A stretch of 64,000 nt of DNA from RYN-230 sp963723595 (GTDB taxonomy: Bacteria > Actinomycetota > Actinomycetes > Streptosporangiales > Streptosporangiaceae), in the NCBI GenBank assembly GCA_963723595.1, contig CAVRRQ010000003.1:551964-615963 (forward strand), given 5' to 3'. Shown here one piece after another: positions 35,011 to 42,320 of this stretch; positions within the stretch are counted from its first letter, which is position 1, and each line of letters opens with the position of its first letter. Below the pieces are notes generated by a model, which was given only the letters and a program-made list of their open reading frames with translations, ran no database searches and was not told the DNA's origin. The position numbers and the translations under genes are program-made.

Positions 35011-35565
35011 ATGAGGAAGCTAATCGAACAAACACACGTTTCCCTGGGCGGGGAAATTGGGTCAATTAATGACTGGGTGTTCCCGTACCTGGACGAGGAA
35101 CACAAAGCTTACGCCATGCGGGAACTATCGGAAGCGGACGCACTGCTTCTCGGCCGCTCGACGTACGAGGTGTTTTCGGCGGTATACCCCGCCATGAGTG
35201 GCGGTGATTCCGAAGTTTTCAGCCAATTCATCGCGCGGATGAACAGCATCCCTAAGTACGTGGCATCGACCACCCTTCACGAGACCACTTGGAATGCCAC
35301 CGTTATCGACGGGGATGTGGCTTCGTTCGTGACCGATCTAAAGCAACTTCCCGGCGGGAACATCATCAAGTACGGGAACGGTCCGCTAGATGTCACGCTG
35401 ATGGAGCATGGGCTCATAGACGAGTTCCACCTGCTGCTCACGCCCGTCGCCGTTGGAAAGGGTCAACATCTATTCGAGGACATTAAGTCAGCCCCGTCGT
35501 TGAACCTGGTCAACGTCACACGGCACAACAACGGTGTCGTGATACTCACCTACACCCCAACGTGA
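35011..35565 (+). CDS. Dihydrofolate reductase / RibD C-terminal family protein
   Basis: A 184-residue NADPH-dependent reductase-fold protein: TLHETTWNATVID, ADALLLGRSTYEVF and the C-terminal IKYGNGPLDVTLMEHGLIDE. The ADALLLGRxTYE and GLIDEFHLLLTPVAVGKG motifs are typical of the YyaP/YwjB-type RibD_C group, whose substrates are mostly unknown. ATG 35011 has AGGGAGGAAGGAC upstream. The base composition is clearly less GC-rich than the surroundings, suggesting horizontal transfer. The divergent LysR gene may regulate it. Confidence 0.87.
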   Translation: MRKLIEQTHVSLGGEIGSINDWVFPYLDEEHKAYAMRELSEADALLLGRSTYEVFSAVYPAMSGGDSEVFSQFIARMNSIPKYVASTTLHETTWNATVIDGDVASFVTDLKQLPGGNIIKYGNGPLDVTLMEHGLIDEFHLLLTPVAVGKGQHLFEDIKSAPSLNLVNVTRHNNGVVILTYTPT

Positions 35566-35848
35566 CCCAACAGTCGGTGCCTAGTCTCACTTGATCTTTT
35601 ACACGCCCTAGACGTTTTCCCGTCACACGGGCTGCTGGGGCGGTGGCTTCCTGTCCGGGGTGCCAGGGATTGATGCCAGTCGATGGTGGCGTGAGCGGGA
35701 GTCAATCTGTCGATCTGGCCGGGCCACGTTCGTAATGAGACTGCGCAACCAGTTCACGGCCTGGGTTCGGCTGGCCGATGAGTACTGTCGCCAGGCAGGG
35801 TCTTTAGCACGTTGAAACCAGGCTGGATCAAGACCACAGGAGAACGAC

Positions 35849-36433
35849 GTGTCTGCATCAGTGCTCTACATGTCGATGTCAGTCAACGGGTACATCGCGG
35901 GACCGAACGACGAACCGGACAACCCCGGCGGCGATCGCTTCATGCGGCTGCACGAGTGGTACGGCGACTTCACCCCGCTGTCCGGCCCGGGGCCGTCCGG
36001 GCCGTCCGGGGACTTCCTCGACGAGCTCAAAGCGACCGGCGCAGTTCTGGCGGGTCGCCGCACCGTGGAGCAGGTCGATCACTGGAGCGGCGACCACCAC
36101 GGTGTGCCGATCTTTGTGCCCAGCCACCGGCCGCCCGGCCCGCCCGTCGCCAACTATCCGCTGGTGACGTACGTGACCGACGGAATCGCCAGCGCGATGG
36201 CTCAGGCGAAGGCCGCCGCCGGGGACCGGAACGTGATGGTGCATGGCGCGTACACCGCGCAGCGGGCGCTCGAGGCCGGGGTGCTGGATGAATTGCAGAT
36301 CCACCAGATCCCGGTGCTGTTCGGTGGCGGCCGCCGACTGTTCGAGGTCCTGCCGTCACGCGTCGAGCTGGAGATCGTCCGAGTGATCGACACACCGGAG
36401 GCCACCCACATCCGCTACCGCGTCCGGCGCTGA
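35849..36433 (+). CDS. Second dihydrofolate reductase / RibD C-terminal family protein
   Basis: A 194-residue protein of the same family, with native GC content: SVLYMSMSVNGYIAGPNDEP, GAVLAGRRTVEQVDHWSGDH and VLDELQIHQIPVLFGGGRRL. GTG at 35849 with AGGAGAACGAC upstream. It follows the lower-GC paralogue after 283 bases; the two are too different in composition to be a recent duplication. The 283-base gap holds no supported gene. Confidence 0.87.
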   Translation: MSASVLYMSMSVNGYIAGPNDEPDNPGGDRFMRLHEWYGDFTPLSGPGPSGPSGDFLDELKATGAVLAGRRTVEQVDHWSGDHHGVPIFVPSHRPPGPPVANYPLVTYVTDGIASAMAQAKAAAGDRNVMVHGAYTAQRALEAGVLDELQIHQIPVLFGGGRRLFEVLPSRVELEIVRVIDTPEATHIRYRVRR

Positions 36434-36766
36434 GCCGGTCCGGCCGAGAGCATCAAGCGAAGCCGATCTGTCAAGAGGCGACACGCCGCGCCGTCACTAG
36501 AACGTGACGAACCCACCACTATCAGGATGAAAAAGGCTCGGTGCGCCTCGATCGCCGCAGGTAGATCGACCAGATGACGGCGGCCTGGGGGAAGGAGCGT
36601 TAGTGAAATGCCTGGTGACTATGTCAACACGATGGCACTCCCCTGCTCCAACAACATCTGACCTGGGATATTTTCCGAGGCATTCAACCGCTGCGCCTGG
36701 TCTATCCCACGTATGTCCCGCGCTCGGGAAGCTCGATAACTGCTTGGCGGGTATTCCGATTGCTGT
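36434..36766. other. Intergenic stretch without recognised gene
   Basis: About 330 bases. Overlapping minus-strand frames (36497-36892) do not resemble proteins. The region precedes a truncated kinase gene and is probably decayed DNA. Confidence 0.35.
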
Positions 36767-37012
36767 TTGACTCCTTTGTTGCTGACCGAGCGAGTACTGA
36801 GGTCGAGCTTGGGGAGATATTGGAAACTCGACGATGTCAGCATCGCTGTCCACAACGGTGGCATGGGCTCGGCCACCTGGTTCATCGGCCACGGCAGCGG
36901 CCGGTGGGTAGCTAAGGCAGTACCCGCTGAGGCGGGTAGCCAGTTCAGGGGCGAACCGGACAGGGTGGGGATGACCAGCAGCCCGGGCGGGGCCAGCCGT
37001 CGGCTTCCCTAG
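36767..37012 (+). pseudogene. Truncated APH-family phosphotransferase (N-terminal lobe only)
   Basis: The 81-residue frame contains the beginning of a phosphotransferase: LGRYWKLDDVSIAVHNGGMG, SATWFI, then RWVAKAVPAEAGSQF, where the Lys would contact ATP. After this the sequence loses similarity and stops. The catalytic HxD lobe is absent. The stop overlaps the convergent SRPBCC gene in a CTAG. Probably a deletion relic. Confidence 0.55.
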
Positions 37013-37530
37013 TTGACCTTGGCTGCCAGGAGCTCGTAGGCGGGGAAAAGCTCGCCCATCCGCGCACCGGCGTCGCAGCGCTCCCGCCCCGCGAGGTAAG
37101 CGCCGAGATCTTCAACATGGACCTGGATTCCCGCCCCGTAACCGGCGAGGTAGGCCACGGGCATGCCCCGCTCTTCCCAGACCACAGTGGTCTGGCCGCC
37201 GTCGGCGGTCAGCGTGACCTCGATGGACTGGTCCTCAGACTGGTCCGGTTCCCTGTGCAGCACCAGCAGCCGCCGCGGAGCCTCACAGGCTTCCACCCGC
37301 CCTGTGCCTTCCCATCCGCTGGCAAAAACCCGCTCGCGATACTCGCCGCCCAGTCGCAGGTCTCCCTCAACCTCGCCCCACCAGCTGGCCAGACGCGAGG
37401 GATCGGTGAGCGCTGACCATACGGTTTCGATATCAGCATCAAAGCGGTCCTCCACGCGCACGACGCCCTTGCCATCTGCGGTTCCCAGGGTGCCCAGGAG
37501 CCGGGCGCCCGTGCTTGCATCACCAGTCAT
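37009..37530 (-). CDS. SRPBCC (AHSA1-like) domain protein
   Basis: A 173-residue START-like protein: RVEDRFDADIETVWSALTDP, SRLASWWGEVEGDLRLGGEY, RVEACEAPRRLLVLHREPDQ, and TTVVWEERGMPVAYLAGYGA. The block ALTDPSRLASWWGEVEGDL is the classic AHSA1 signature. ATG 37530 has AAGGGATACGAG upstream. It is unlike the SRPBCC protein at 32605 in detail. No regulator is adjacent. Function unknown. Confidence 0.87.
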   Translation of the reverse strand: MTGDASTGARLLGTLGTADGKGVVRVEDRFDADIETVWSALTDPSRLASWWGEVEGDLRLGGEYRERVFASGWEGTGRVEACEAPRRLLVLHREPDQSEDQSIEVTLTADGGQTTVVWEERGMPVAYLAGYGAGIQVHVEDLGAYLAGRERCDAGARMGELFPAYELLAAKVN

Positions 37531-37790
37531 CTCGTATCCCTTCGTGAATTCCGATCCTTTGATCAGCGAGCGTCCACTGCGGTCGCGGGACCGTAGCGGC
37601 ACGCCGCGGTGTCCCGCCCGCACAGCGCTCCAGGCGGCTACTGCACAATCTCCAAGCTGGGCAATCCGGTTGTGACCTAACCCTCATCAAGCTAGTGCGC
37701 AGCCGAGCCGACCTAGTTGATTTGGCTCGGTCAGGCTGGGGGGACCGGCCTCGATCTACCGGGCTTGTAGAAGGGATGGCATCAGGCCGG

Positions 37791-38309
37791 TCAGCGCCTC
37801 CCGAGCCCGCTCTGGCCGTCGAGGAGTTCCCGGGCGATGTCCAGGTGACCGGCATGTCGCGCGGTCTCCTCGATCATGTGCAGCACGACCCAGCGCACAT
37901 CCGGCGGTTCGTCTTGGCCGGGGACACCGTGCCTGCCGCGCGGCCGCGCCGATAGCGGTGTCACCGCCAGCACCGCATCCGAGCTCGCGCACTGGTCGCG
38001 GTAGAAACTGACGATCTCCGCGGAGGGCTGGTCACAGACGAATGCTGCCGTCGGATCATAGGGAGTCAGGTCCTCATCCCCAGGCGCTGGCTCGGGGTGC
38101 TTGCCGGCCACGACCCCCTGGAACCAGTGCCACTCTGCCCCGCCCAGGTGCTCGACCAGCCCGGCCGGCGTCCAGCCCGACGGCACAACCGACCGGTGCC
38201 ACGAGTCCTCGTCCAGCCCCGCCACGATGGACAGCACCGCGTCACGCTGGGCGGCGAGGAAGGCCAGCAGCGCCTGGTCCTCGGCGTCCTCATTCCGATT
38301 ACTTGTCAT
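37791..38309 (-). CDS. DinB/DUF664 family protein (mycothiol-transferase type)
   Basis: A 172-residue four-helix protein: LAFLAAQRDAVLSIVAGLDE, GWTPAGLVEHLGGAEWHWFQ and VLHMIEETARHAGHLDIARE. The metal-binding His residues of the DinB fold (EHLGGAEWHW, EETARHAGHLD) are present. DUF664 members often use mycothiol as thiol cofactor. ATG 38309 has GGAAGGTGGCC upstream. It is a single gene, divergent from the integrase remnant. Confidence 0.87.
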   Translation of the reverse strand: MTSNRNEDAEDQALLAFLAAQRDAVLSIVAGLDEDSWHRSVVPSGWTPAGLVEHLGGAEWHWFQGVVAGKHPEPAPGDEDLTPYDPTAAFVCDQPSAEIVSFYRDQCASSDAVLAVTPLSARPRGRHGVPGQDEPPDVRWVVLHMIEETARHAGHLDIARELLDGQSGLGRR

Positions 38310-38387
38310 GGCCACCTTCCGGGGATTTCTCGTGTTACAGCAACTTGACGTACTTGTGCTAGCGCCCAGTGTCGTCAGCGATCTGCC

Positions 38388-39275
38388 GTGGAGCGCGTAC
38401 CGCCTCCTCCTCGGTGGCCTGCAGCTCCTTGCGCGCGGGCGCCCACTCGGAGGCCGAGACAACTCACGGACTCAAGGCAACCTCCTGGGCATAGCGGTGG
38501 GCGATGCTCCCCCAGACGCTCCCCCGAGGTCTATGGCGCGCGGGCCGAAGCGGAGCAGGCGCTATGGAGGATGGCCGACGACGGCCGGGCCGACTGCCAC
38601 CATGACCGACGCTACCTAGCGCTCGTCCTGCTGGCCACCTTCGCCAGCCTGCGCTGGGGCGAAGTGACCGCGCTGCGGCGCTGCGATATCGACTTGCAGG
38701 CGCGCATGGTGCGGGTCCGGGCAGCACTGGTGGAGCGGTCTACGGCGAGATCCTGCTCGGCCCGCCCAAGTCCGGGCCGGGCGGCGCGTGGTGGGCATCC
38801 CCAGGTGATCACCCCGGTACTCCGCAAGCACCTGTCGATCTATGCGAAGGACGAGCCGGGAGCCCTGGCGTTCCCGGGGTTGATGGGCGGCCCGCTGCGC
38901 CGGGGCAACTTCAACAAGATGTCGGCCTGGCCGTACGCGGTGCGGTCGATCGGTGCGGAAGATCTGCGTTTCCACGATCTGCGGCATACGGGCAACACCT
39001 TCGCGGCGGCCAGCGGCGCGCACCTGCGGGATCTGATGGCCCGGATGGGGCACGACAGCGAGCGGGCGGCCATGATCTACCAGCAGGAGGCACGCGGCGC
39101 GGACCAGGCCATCACGAGCGCGATCGACTCCCATGTCCAGGCCGAGCAGCGCAGCGATGAGGACGACGACGGTCAGGCGGGCGTGCTTGCCCCCGTGGCT
39201 AATGGCACGCTAATGGCACGGAAGATCAACAACTATCCCAGAGGGAACGGGCTGCGCTCGGGATACCGACGCTGA
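38388..39275 (+). pseudogene. Tyrosine integrase remnant of integrative element 1
   Basis: Catalytic half of an AICE-type site-specific recombinase. From about 38605 it reads YLALVLLATFASLRWGEVTA (first catalytic Arg), later HDLRHTGNTFAAASG (His-x-x-Arg) and RMGHDSERAAMIYQ (His and nucleophilic Tyr). Between about 38730 and 38800 the conserved segment is in another frame (EILLGPPKSGPG), so two compensating shifts are present. The N-terminal SAM-like domain is not recognisable. The gene ends 15 bases before a tRNA-Gly-derived attachment repeat, the normal position for the int of an element at this site. Confidence 0.75.
39200..39228. repeat. Arm-type repeat at the right end of element 1
   Basis: TAATGGCACGC followed by TAATGGCACGG, then AAGATCA: two tandem copies of an 11-base unit inside and after the integrase end. 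Related pairs occur at 39418 and 42096. They may be integrase or Xis arm-binding sites. Confidence 0.55.
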
Positions 39276-39290
39276 CCTGCAAAGGGCTTC

Positions 39291-39334
39291 TGGAGCGGGT
39301 GACGAGAATCGAACTCGCACTATCAGCTTGGGAA
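39291..39334. repeat. Attachment-site direct repeat, copy 1 (tRNA-Gly 3' half)
   Basis: These 44 bases are identical to 42190-42233, the 3' end of the intact tRNA-Gly including the encoded CCA, T arm and part of the anticodon arm. The rest of the tRNA is absent here. This is the pattern left by integration into a tRNA gene and defines one boundary of element 2. Confidence 0.9.
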
Positions 39335-39417
39335 TCCGACCGATCCGGGCTGGTAGGGCTGCTGACCAGCCAGGACCGGGCACCGCCAGTACCCGTGGCT
39401 GACCCCTCGTTACCGGG

Positions 39418-39447
39418 GCTAATTGCACGCTAGTTGCACGGCGATCT
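39418..39447. repeat. Arm-type repeat at the left end of element 2
   Basis: CTAATTGCACGC then TAGTTGCACGG: again two tandem units, closely matching 42096-42125 in direct orientation. It lies about 85 bases inside the left attachment repeat. Confidence 0.55.
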
Positions 39448-39475
39448 TGGTATAGCTCGGAGCAGTCGCGGCAGC

Positions 39476-39877
39476 TCAGCTCGCCCGTGCCGTGAGCTGA
39501 GAGACGCGCTGGGGACTGATTCCGAGCAGGGCGGCGACATCGCGGACTGACAGTCCCCTGGCAACCAGTTCGGCGACGGCCCGGCCGGTGCGAGTGGCAG
39601 CAGTAGCGGCGAGTTCGTCGGCCTCGCGTCGTAGCTGACGAACCTCCTGCGCGGTGACGTCGAGGCTGGCATCGCCGGTGTGGTACTCGTAGTCCAGCAC
39701 GAGAGCGGGCATAGCCTCATCGGGCAGGTCGGCAGCCAGAACCACGACCTCTCGCACCGCCTGGTCCAACGTCGGCAGACTGCGAGCGAAGGTGTGAGCA
39801 CCCTCCAGGGAAGGAACGTCAGCGAGCCAGTGGCCGTCTTCACGGGTGACGACTACGCGATACGTATCGCCGCTCAT
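39476..39877 (-). CDS. hicB: HicB-type antitoxin with C-terminal helix-turn-helix
   Basis: A 133-residue antitoxin. The N-terminal HicB fold is clear: YRVVVTREDGHWLADVPSLE then SLPTLDQAVREVVVLAADLP. A C-terminal DNA-binding helix-turn-helix follows (ELVARGLSVRDVAALLGISP, QRVSQLTA), resembling sigma region 4-like HTH. ATG 39877 overlaps the HicA stop (ATGA) and has GGAAAGGG upstream; an in-frame ATG at 39886 is less likely. It would neutralise HicA and repress the operon. It lies inside the tRNA-Gly element scar, probably stabilising it. Confidence 0.87.
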   Translation of the reverse strand: MSGDTYRVVVTREDGHWLADVPSLEGAHTFARSLPTLDQAVREVVVLAADLPDEAMPALVLDYEYHTGDASLDVTAQEVRQLRREADELAATAATRTGRAVAELVARGLSVRDVAALLGISPQRVSQLTARAS

Positions 39878-40098
39878 CGCAGCCATCCCTTTCCTAACGC
39901 AGCCTCTAAATCTCGCTCGATGGCACGCAGGGTACCGATGGGGATGTCGCCCGCGTGCTGCGGGACCGTGGTCGCCGCCTTCGCTTCCGTCCCAGTGCCA
40001 TCAGTGAAGGCCACCACATAACGTCGATGCGACCCGACCTGGCGGATCATGACACCGTCCAGTCGCTCGATCTTCCGGTTCACCTCGCGCGCCTTCAT
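39874..40098 (-). CDS. hicA: HicA-type mRNA interferase toxin
   Basis: A 74-residue toxin with the dsRBD-like HicA fold: REVNRKIERLDGVMIRQVGS, HRRYVVAF (catalytic His in GSH) and VPQHAGDIPIGTLRAIERDL. It cleaves mRNA when free. A Thr/Glu/Ala-rich insertion (TDGTGTEAKAAT) enlarges the central loop. It is encoded first, with hicB overlapping by four bases. The promoter region contains repeated elements (40109-40149). Length and motifs are complete, so it is probably functional. Confidence 0.87.
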   Translation of the reverse strand: MKAREVNRKIERLDGVMIRQVGSHRRYVVAFTDGTGTEAKAATTVPQHAGDIPIGTLRAIERDLEAALGKGWLR

Positions 40099-40108
40099 CA
40101 GAATATAT

Positions 40109-40149
40109 CTAGCGGCTAGACACTACAACCGTCAAGCGGTTAGACACTT
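40109..40149. promoter_or_regulatory. Candidate hicAB operator repeats
   Basis: AGCGGCTAGACACTA (40111-40125) and AGCGGTTAGACACTT (40135-40149) are direct repeats with starts 24 bases apart. CTAG-CGG-CTAG (40109-40119) is also an inverted repeat. They sit immediately upstream of hicA in an AT-richer stretch, where the HicB HTH would be expected to bind. Confidence 0.55.
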
Positions 40150-40461
40150 ACGCCGGAAGGGCGGCCGACCAGGCGTGATCAAGACAGCACGGCGGCTGGT
40201 CCAGCCGGGTGGGCGATGGCATCATCCGCATATCCTGCGTCCCGGCTGCTCCGCGCGGATCTGGCCGCCGCATCTTGTTAGCGGAGCGCGGCGCGGGCTA
40301 CCTGCGGCAAGTGATCTGGGGTGCGGTGCTGCTTCTGGTTATCCTGGTCTGGTCGGGAGCGGTGGGCTAGTATTCCTCCCGGCGTCAGGCTGCGGCCACG
40401 ACCGAAGATCAGCGAAGGCGGTTTCTGCACCAGGCATTCGCTTTCTCGGCGATAGTCCGGG

Positions 40462-40611
40462 GTGGCGATCCTGATCAGCGGTGTCGTTGTTTTTGTCGTG
40501 ACGGGCTATAACTGGCTGGTTCTTGCGCTGGTCTGGGCGTTTGGCCTGCTGCATCTCGGTCTACTGGCTAGTTCAGCCCGCAGGGTGCGGAAGCGGACCG
40601 GAGGGCTATAG
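40462..40611 (+). CDS. Small membrane protein (49 residues)
   Basis: GTG 40462 opens a 49-codon frame ending TAG 40609-40611: two hydrophobic stretches (VAILISGVVVFVVTGYNWLV and LALVWAFGLLHLGLLA) and a basic tail (SSARRVRKRTGGL). Positive-inside topology suggests a hairpin in the membrane. Such mini-proteins are common near transfer genes of actinobacterial integrative elements. The ribosome site is poor (CCGGG). Confidence 0.45.
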   Translation: MAILISGVVVFVVTGYNWLVLALVWAFGLLHLGLLASSARRVRKRTGGL

Positions 40612-40694
40612 CAATGATTCCTGTTCTGCTGCGTCGTCCTCGCAGGCGCCAAGATCCTGGTGAGTGGTCGCCGTGTCTACGTTTCGGCGGAGCC

Positions 40695-40755
40695 GATCGC
40701 GTGCGCTGCCCGAAGGGCAAGCTCGACGCGGCGGCCGCGAGCTGGACAATCGGGA
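40695..40755. repeat. Direct repeat copy A (about 61 bases)
   Basis: About 53 of 61 bases match 41320-41380 in the same orientation, including ATCGCGTGCG, GCCCGAAGGGC and CGCGAGCTGGACAAT. It lies upstream of the small membrane protein gene at 40959. Function unknown; possibly duplicated intergenic DNA of an integrative element. Confidence 0.65.
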
Positions 40756-40958
40756 GCGACGGAAGCAGCCCGCGCTGAACCTGAGCAGCGTAGCTTGGCC
40801 AGTAAGCGGACTGCCCCGCGGGTGACCGCCGATGGCCGTTGTTCCTCGGCTGTTTTCAGGCACGAATATGGCATGGCCGTGGCCCCGTTGCGGCCATGGG
40901 TGAGCGGCCGCTGCTAGAATGAGGGCGGGCTTTCCCCTCCTACCGGCCGGAGCTGGCG

Positions 40959-41285
40959 ATGACGTCCGAGGCTGTGGTGTTCGAGACTGTGCTGGCGGTT
41001 GCCTGCATTGTCAGCGGGACTGCCAATGCCGCGCTGTGGGCGTTCCGGCCGGGCCCTTACCGGCCGGGTCCTCGGGCGCGTCGGGGTATGGGGGTCCTCA
41101 CGGTAGTGTGGGCGATCTTGTTGCCAGTGGGTGGTGCCGTGTCCCTGGGCTTTGGTACTGATGCCCTCGCCACTGGCCAGGGGGGTGCATGGCAAGGCAT
41201 CGTGACGGGTGCCGTCGCTTTGGCCTGCTGGCCTGTGGTTATCCTGGCGCTAAGAAAGCGCCGCGCGATGAACCAGACTCTCTAA
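40959..41285 (+). CDS. Membrane protein of integrative element 2
   Basis: A 108-residue protein with three helices (about 5-28, 44-66 and 78-98; VFETVLAVACIVSGTANAAL, GVLTVVWAILLPVGGAVSLG and IVTGAVALACWPVVILALRK) and a basic C-terminus. ATG 40959 has CCGGAGC upstream. It lies inside the element scar between two copies of a 61-base repeat. It could be a spread (Spd)-type plasmid transfer protein, but no specific similarity is claimed. Confidence 0.6.
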   Translation: MTSEAVVFETVLAVACIVSGTANAALWAFRPGPYRPGPRARRGMGVLTVVWAILLPVGGAVSLGFGTDALATGQGGAWQGIVTGAVALACWPVVILALRKRRAMNQTL

Positions 41286-41319
41286 CCGTGGTCCTGCTCC
41301 TCTCCCTTCTTCCTCGATA

Positions 41320-41380
41320 GATCGCGTGCGACGCCCGAAGGGCGACCTAGACGCGGTGGTCGCGAGCTGGACAATGGGGA
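41320..41380. repeat. Direct repeat copy B (about 61 bases)
   Basis: Second copy of the repeat at 40695-40755, same orientation, 625 bases downstream. The two copies bracket the 108-residue membrane protein gene. Confidence 0.65.
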
Positions 41381-41540
41381 CGCGAGGAAGACGGCCCCTT
41401 CGCTAAAACGTCGGCATGCCGGTAGGAGCCGTCTGGATCTGTGTGACGTGCTAAAGGGCGGCCCGGCGTGCGGCAGGCGGGCCGCCAAGGCAGAGCCTGC
41501 CGCTGACGCCGGGCCCGCGGCGCCGCGAGGCGCCGCCTTG

Positions 41541-41875
41541 ATATCGCGATGCGCGAGGTGTCCCGGCCGAGCTGCGCCAGGTGCTCGCCGCTACCAACAA
41601 CCAGGTGTGGTGGCCAGACACGTCGGTCGTCCGCGACACCGACGTCTGCCCGTGTAGCACGAAGCTAGCGGCAACTTCCTCGACCCCGTGACCGGGGAAG
41701 TCCTGCCGAGCTGGGATGACGCGCTGGACGCGATCAAGCCGGAGGACGAGCCGCAGCACGTGGCCCGGTTCGGCGAGCGGGTCGACGCCCAGGGCGTGCT
41801 GGGCGGGTCTCGGGACGCTAAGCGGTGCATCGGCTACCTCACCAAGTACCTGACCAAGCACGGCTGCACGTTCAT
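41541..41875 (+). pseudogene. RepSA-like replication initiator fragment
   Basis: Pieces of an AICE/plasmid replication initiator: LRQVLAATNNQVWW in one frame, then TGEVLPSWDDALDAI, VARFGERVDAQGVLGGSRDA and KRCIGYLTKYLTKH in another. The last motif is highly characteristic of RepSA-type proteins. N- and C-terminal parts are missing. At KH the frame runs directly into integrase sequence, so the gene was fused by deletion to int. Confidence 0.7.
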
Positions 41876-42088
41876 GATCTCCGGCACACCGGGAACACGT
41901 TCGCCGCGTCTGGCGGGGCAGGGATCAAGGATCTGATGGCGCGGATGGGCCACGACAGCGAACGGGCAGCGATGATCTATCAGCACGAAGCGCGCGGCGC
42001 GGACCAGACGATCACGAGCGCGATCGACCGGCACGTCCAGACCGAGCAGCGCGGCGACGATGACGACGGCGCGGCCGGCACCCTGTAA
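41876..42088 (+). pseudogene. Integrase C-terminal fragment of element 2, fused to rep remnant
   Basis: VHDLRHTGNTFAASGGAGI then KDLMARMGHDSERAAMIYQH is the catalytic end of a tyrosine integrase, nearly identical to that of element 1 (38388-39275), and ends with TAA at 42086-42088. Everything upstream of the HxxR motif is replaced by rep sequence. The fragment ends about 100 bases before the tRNA-Gly attachment site, the expected int position. Confidence 0.75.
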
Positions 42089-42095
42089 CCGGGGG

Positions 42096-42125
42096 CTCAT
42101 TGCACGTTAATTGCACGGAAGATCA
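42096..42125. repeat. Arm-type repeat at the right end of element 2
   Basis: CTCATTGCACGT then TAATTGCACGG, then AAGATCA: two tandem 11-base units matching 39418-39447 and, more loosely, 39200-39228. It lies between the integrase stop and the attachment site. Confidence 0.55.
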
Positions 42126-42189
42126 TCCAGTGCCTAGAAACGATCAAGACCCAAGGTCGGAAAACCTGCCCTGGCCTGGACTCGTATAT

Positions 42190-42233
42190 TGGAGCGGGTG
42201 ACGAGAATCGAACTCGCACTATCAGCTTGGGAA
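42190..42233. repeat. Attachment-site direct repeat, copy 2 (within tRNA-Gly)
   Basis: The 44-base segment of the functional tRNA-Gly that is duplicated at 39291-39334. Together they bound about 2.9 kb of element-derived DNA. Confidence 0.9.
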
Positions 42234-42263
42234 GCTGACGTTCTACCATTGAACTACACCCGC
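42190..42263 (-). tRNA. tRNA-Gly (anticodon CCC)
   Basis: The minus strand folds as a complete cloverleaf. The acceptor GCGGGTG (42263-42257) pairs with CACCCGC (42200-42194). The D arm contains AGTTCAATGGTAGAAC. The anticodon stem TCAGC/GCTGA encloses loop TTCCCAA with anticodon CCC. The T arm is GCGAGTTCGATTCTCGT. Discriminator T is followed by an encoded CCA (42192-42190). The 3' half is the integration site of the elements to its left. Confidence 0.95.
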
Positions 42264-42320
42264 GTCGTCCGCCAAGGCCCATGACGGGCGCTGACGTCGC
42301 CCCGACATAGTACCGGAAGC

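Noticed and set aside
36497..36892. Minus-strand frames overlapping the truncated kinase
   Set aside because: No recognisable fold; the plus-strand phosphotransferase similarity explains the region better.
38340..38460. Minus-strand frame with EWAPARKELQATEEEAVRAP resembling a DUF899 N-terminus
   Set aside because: Only about 25 residues, then a stop; could be chance similarity.
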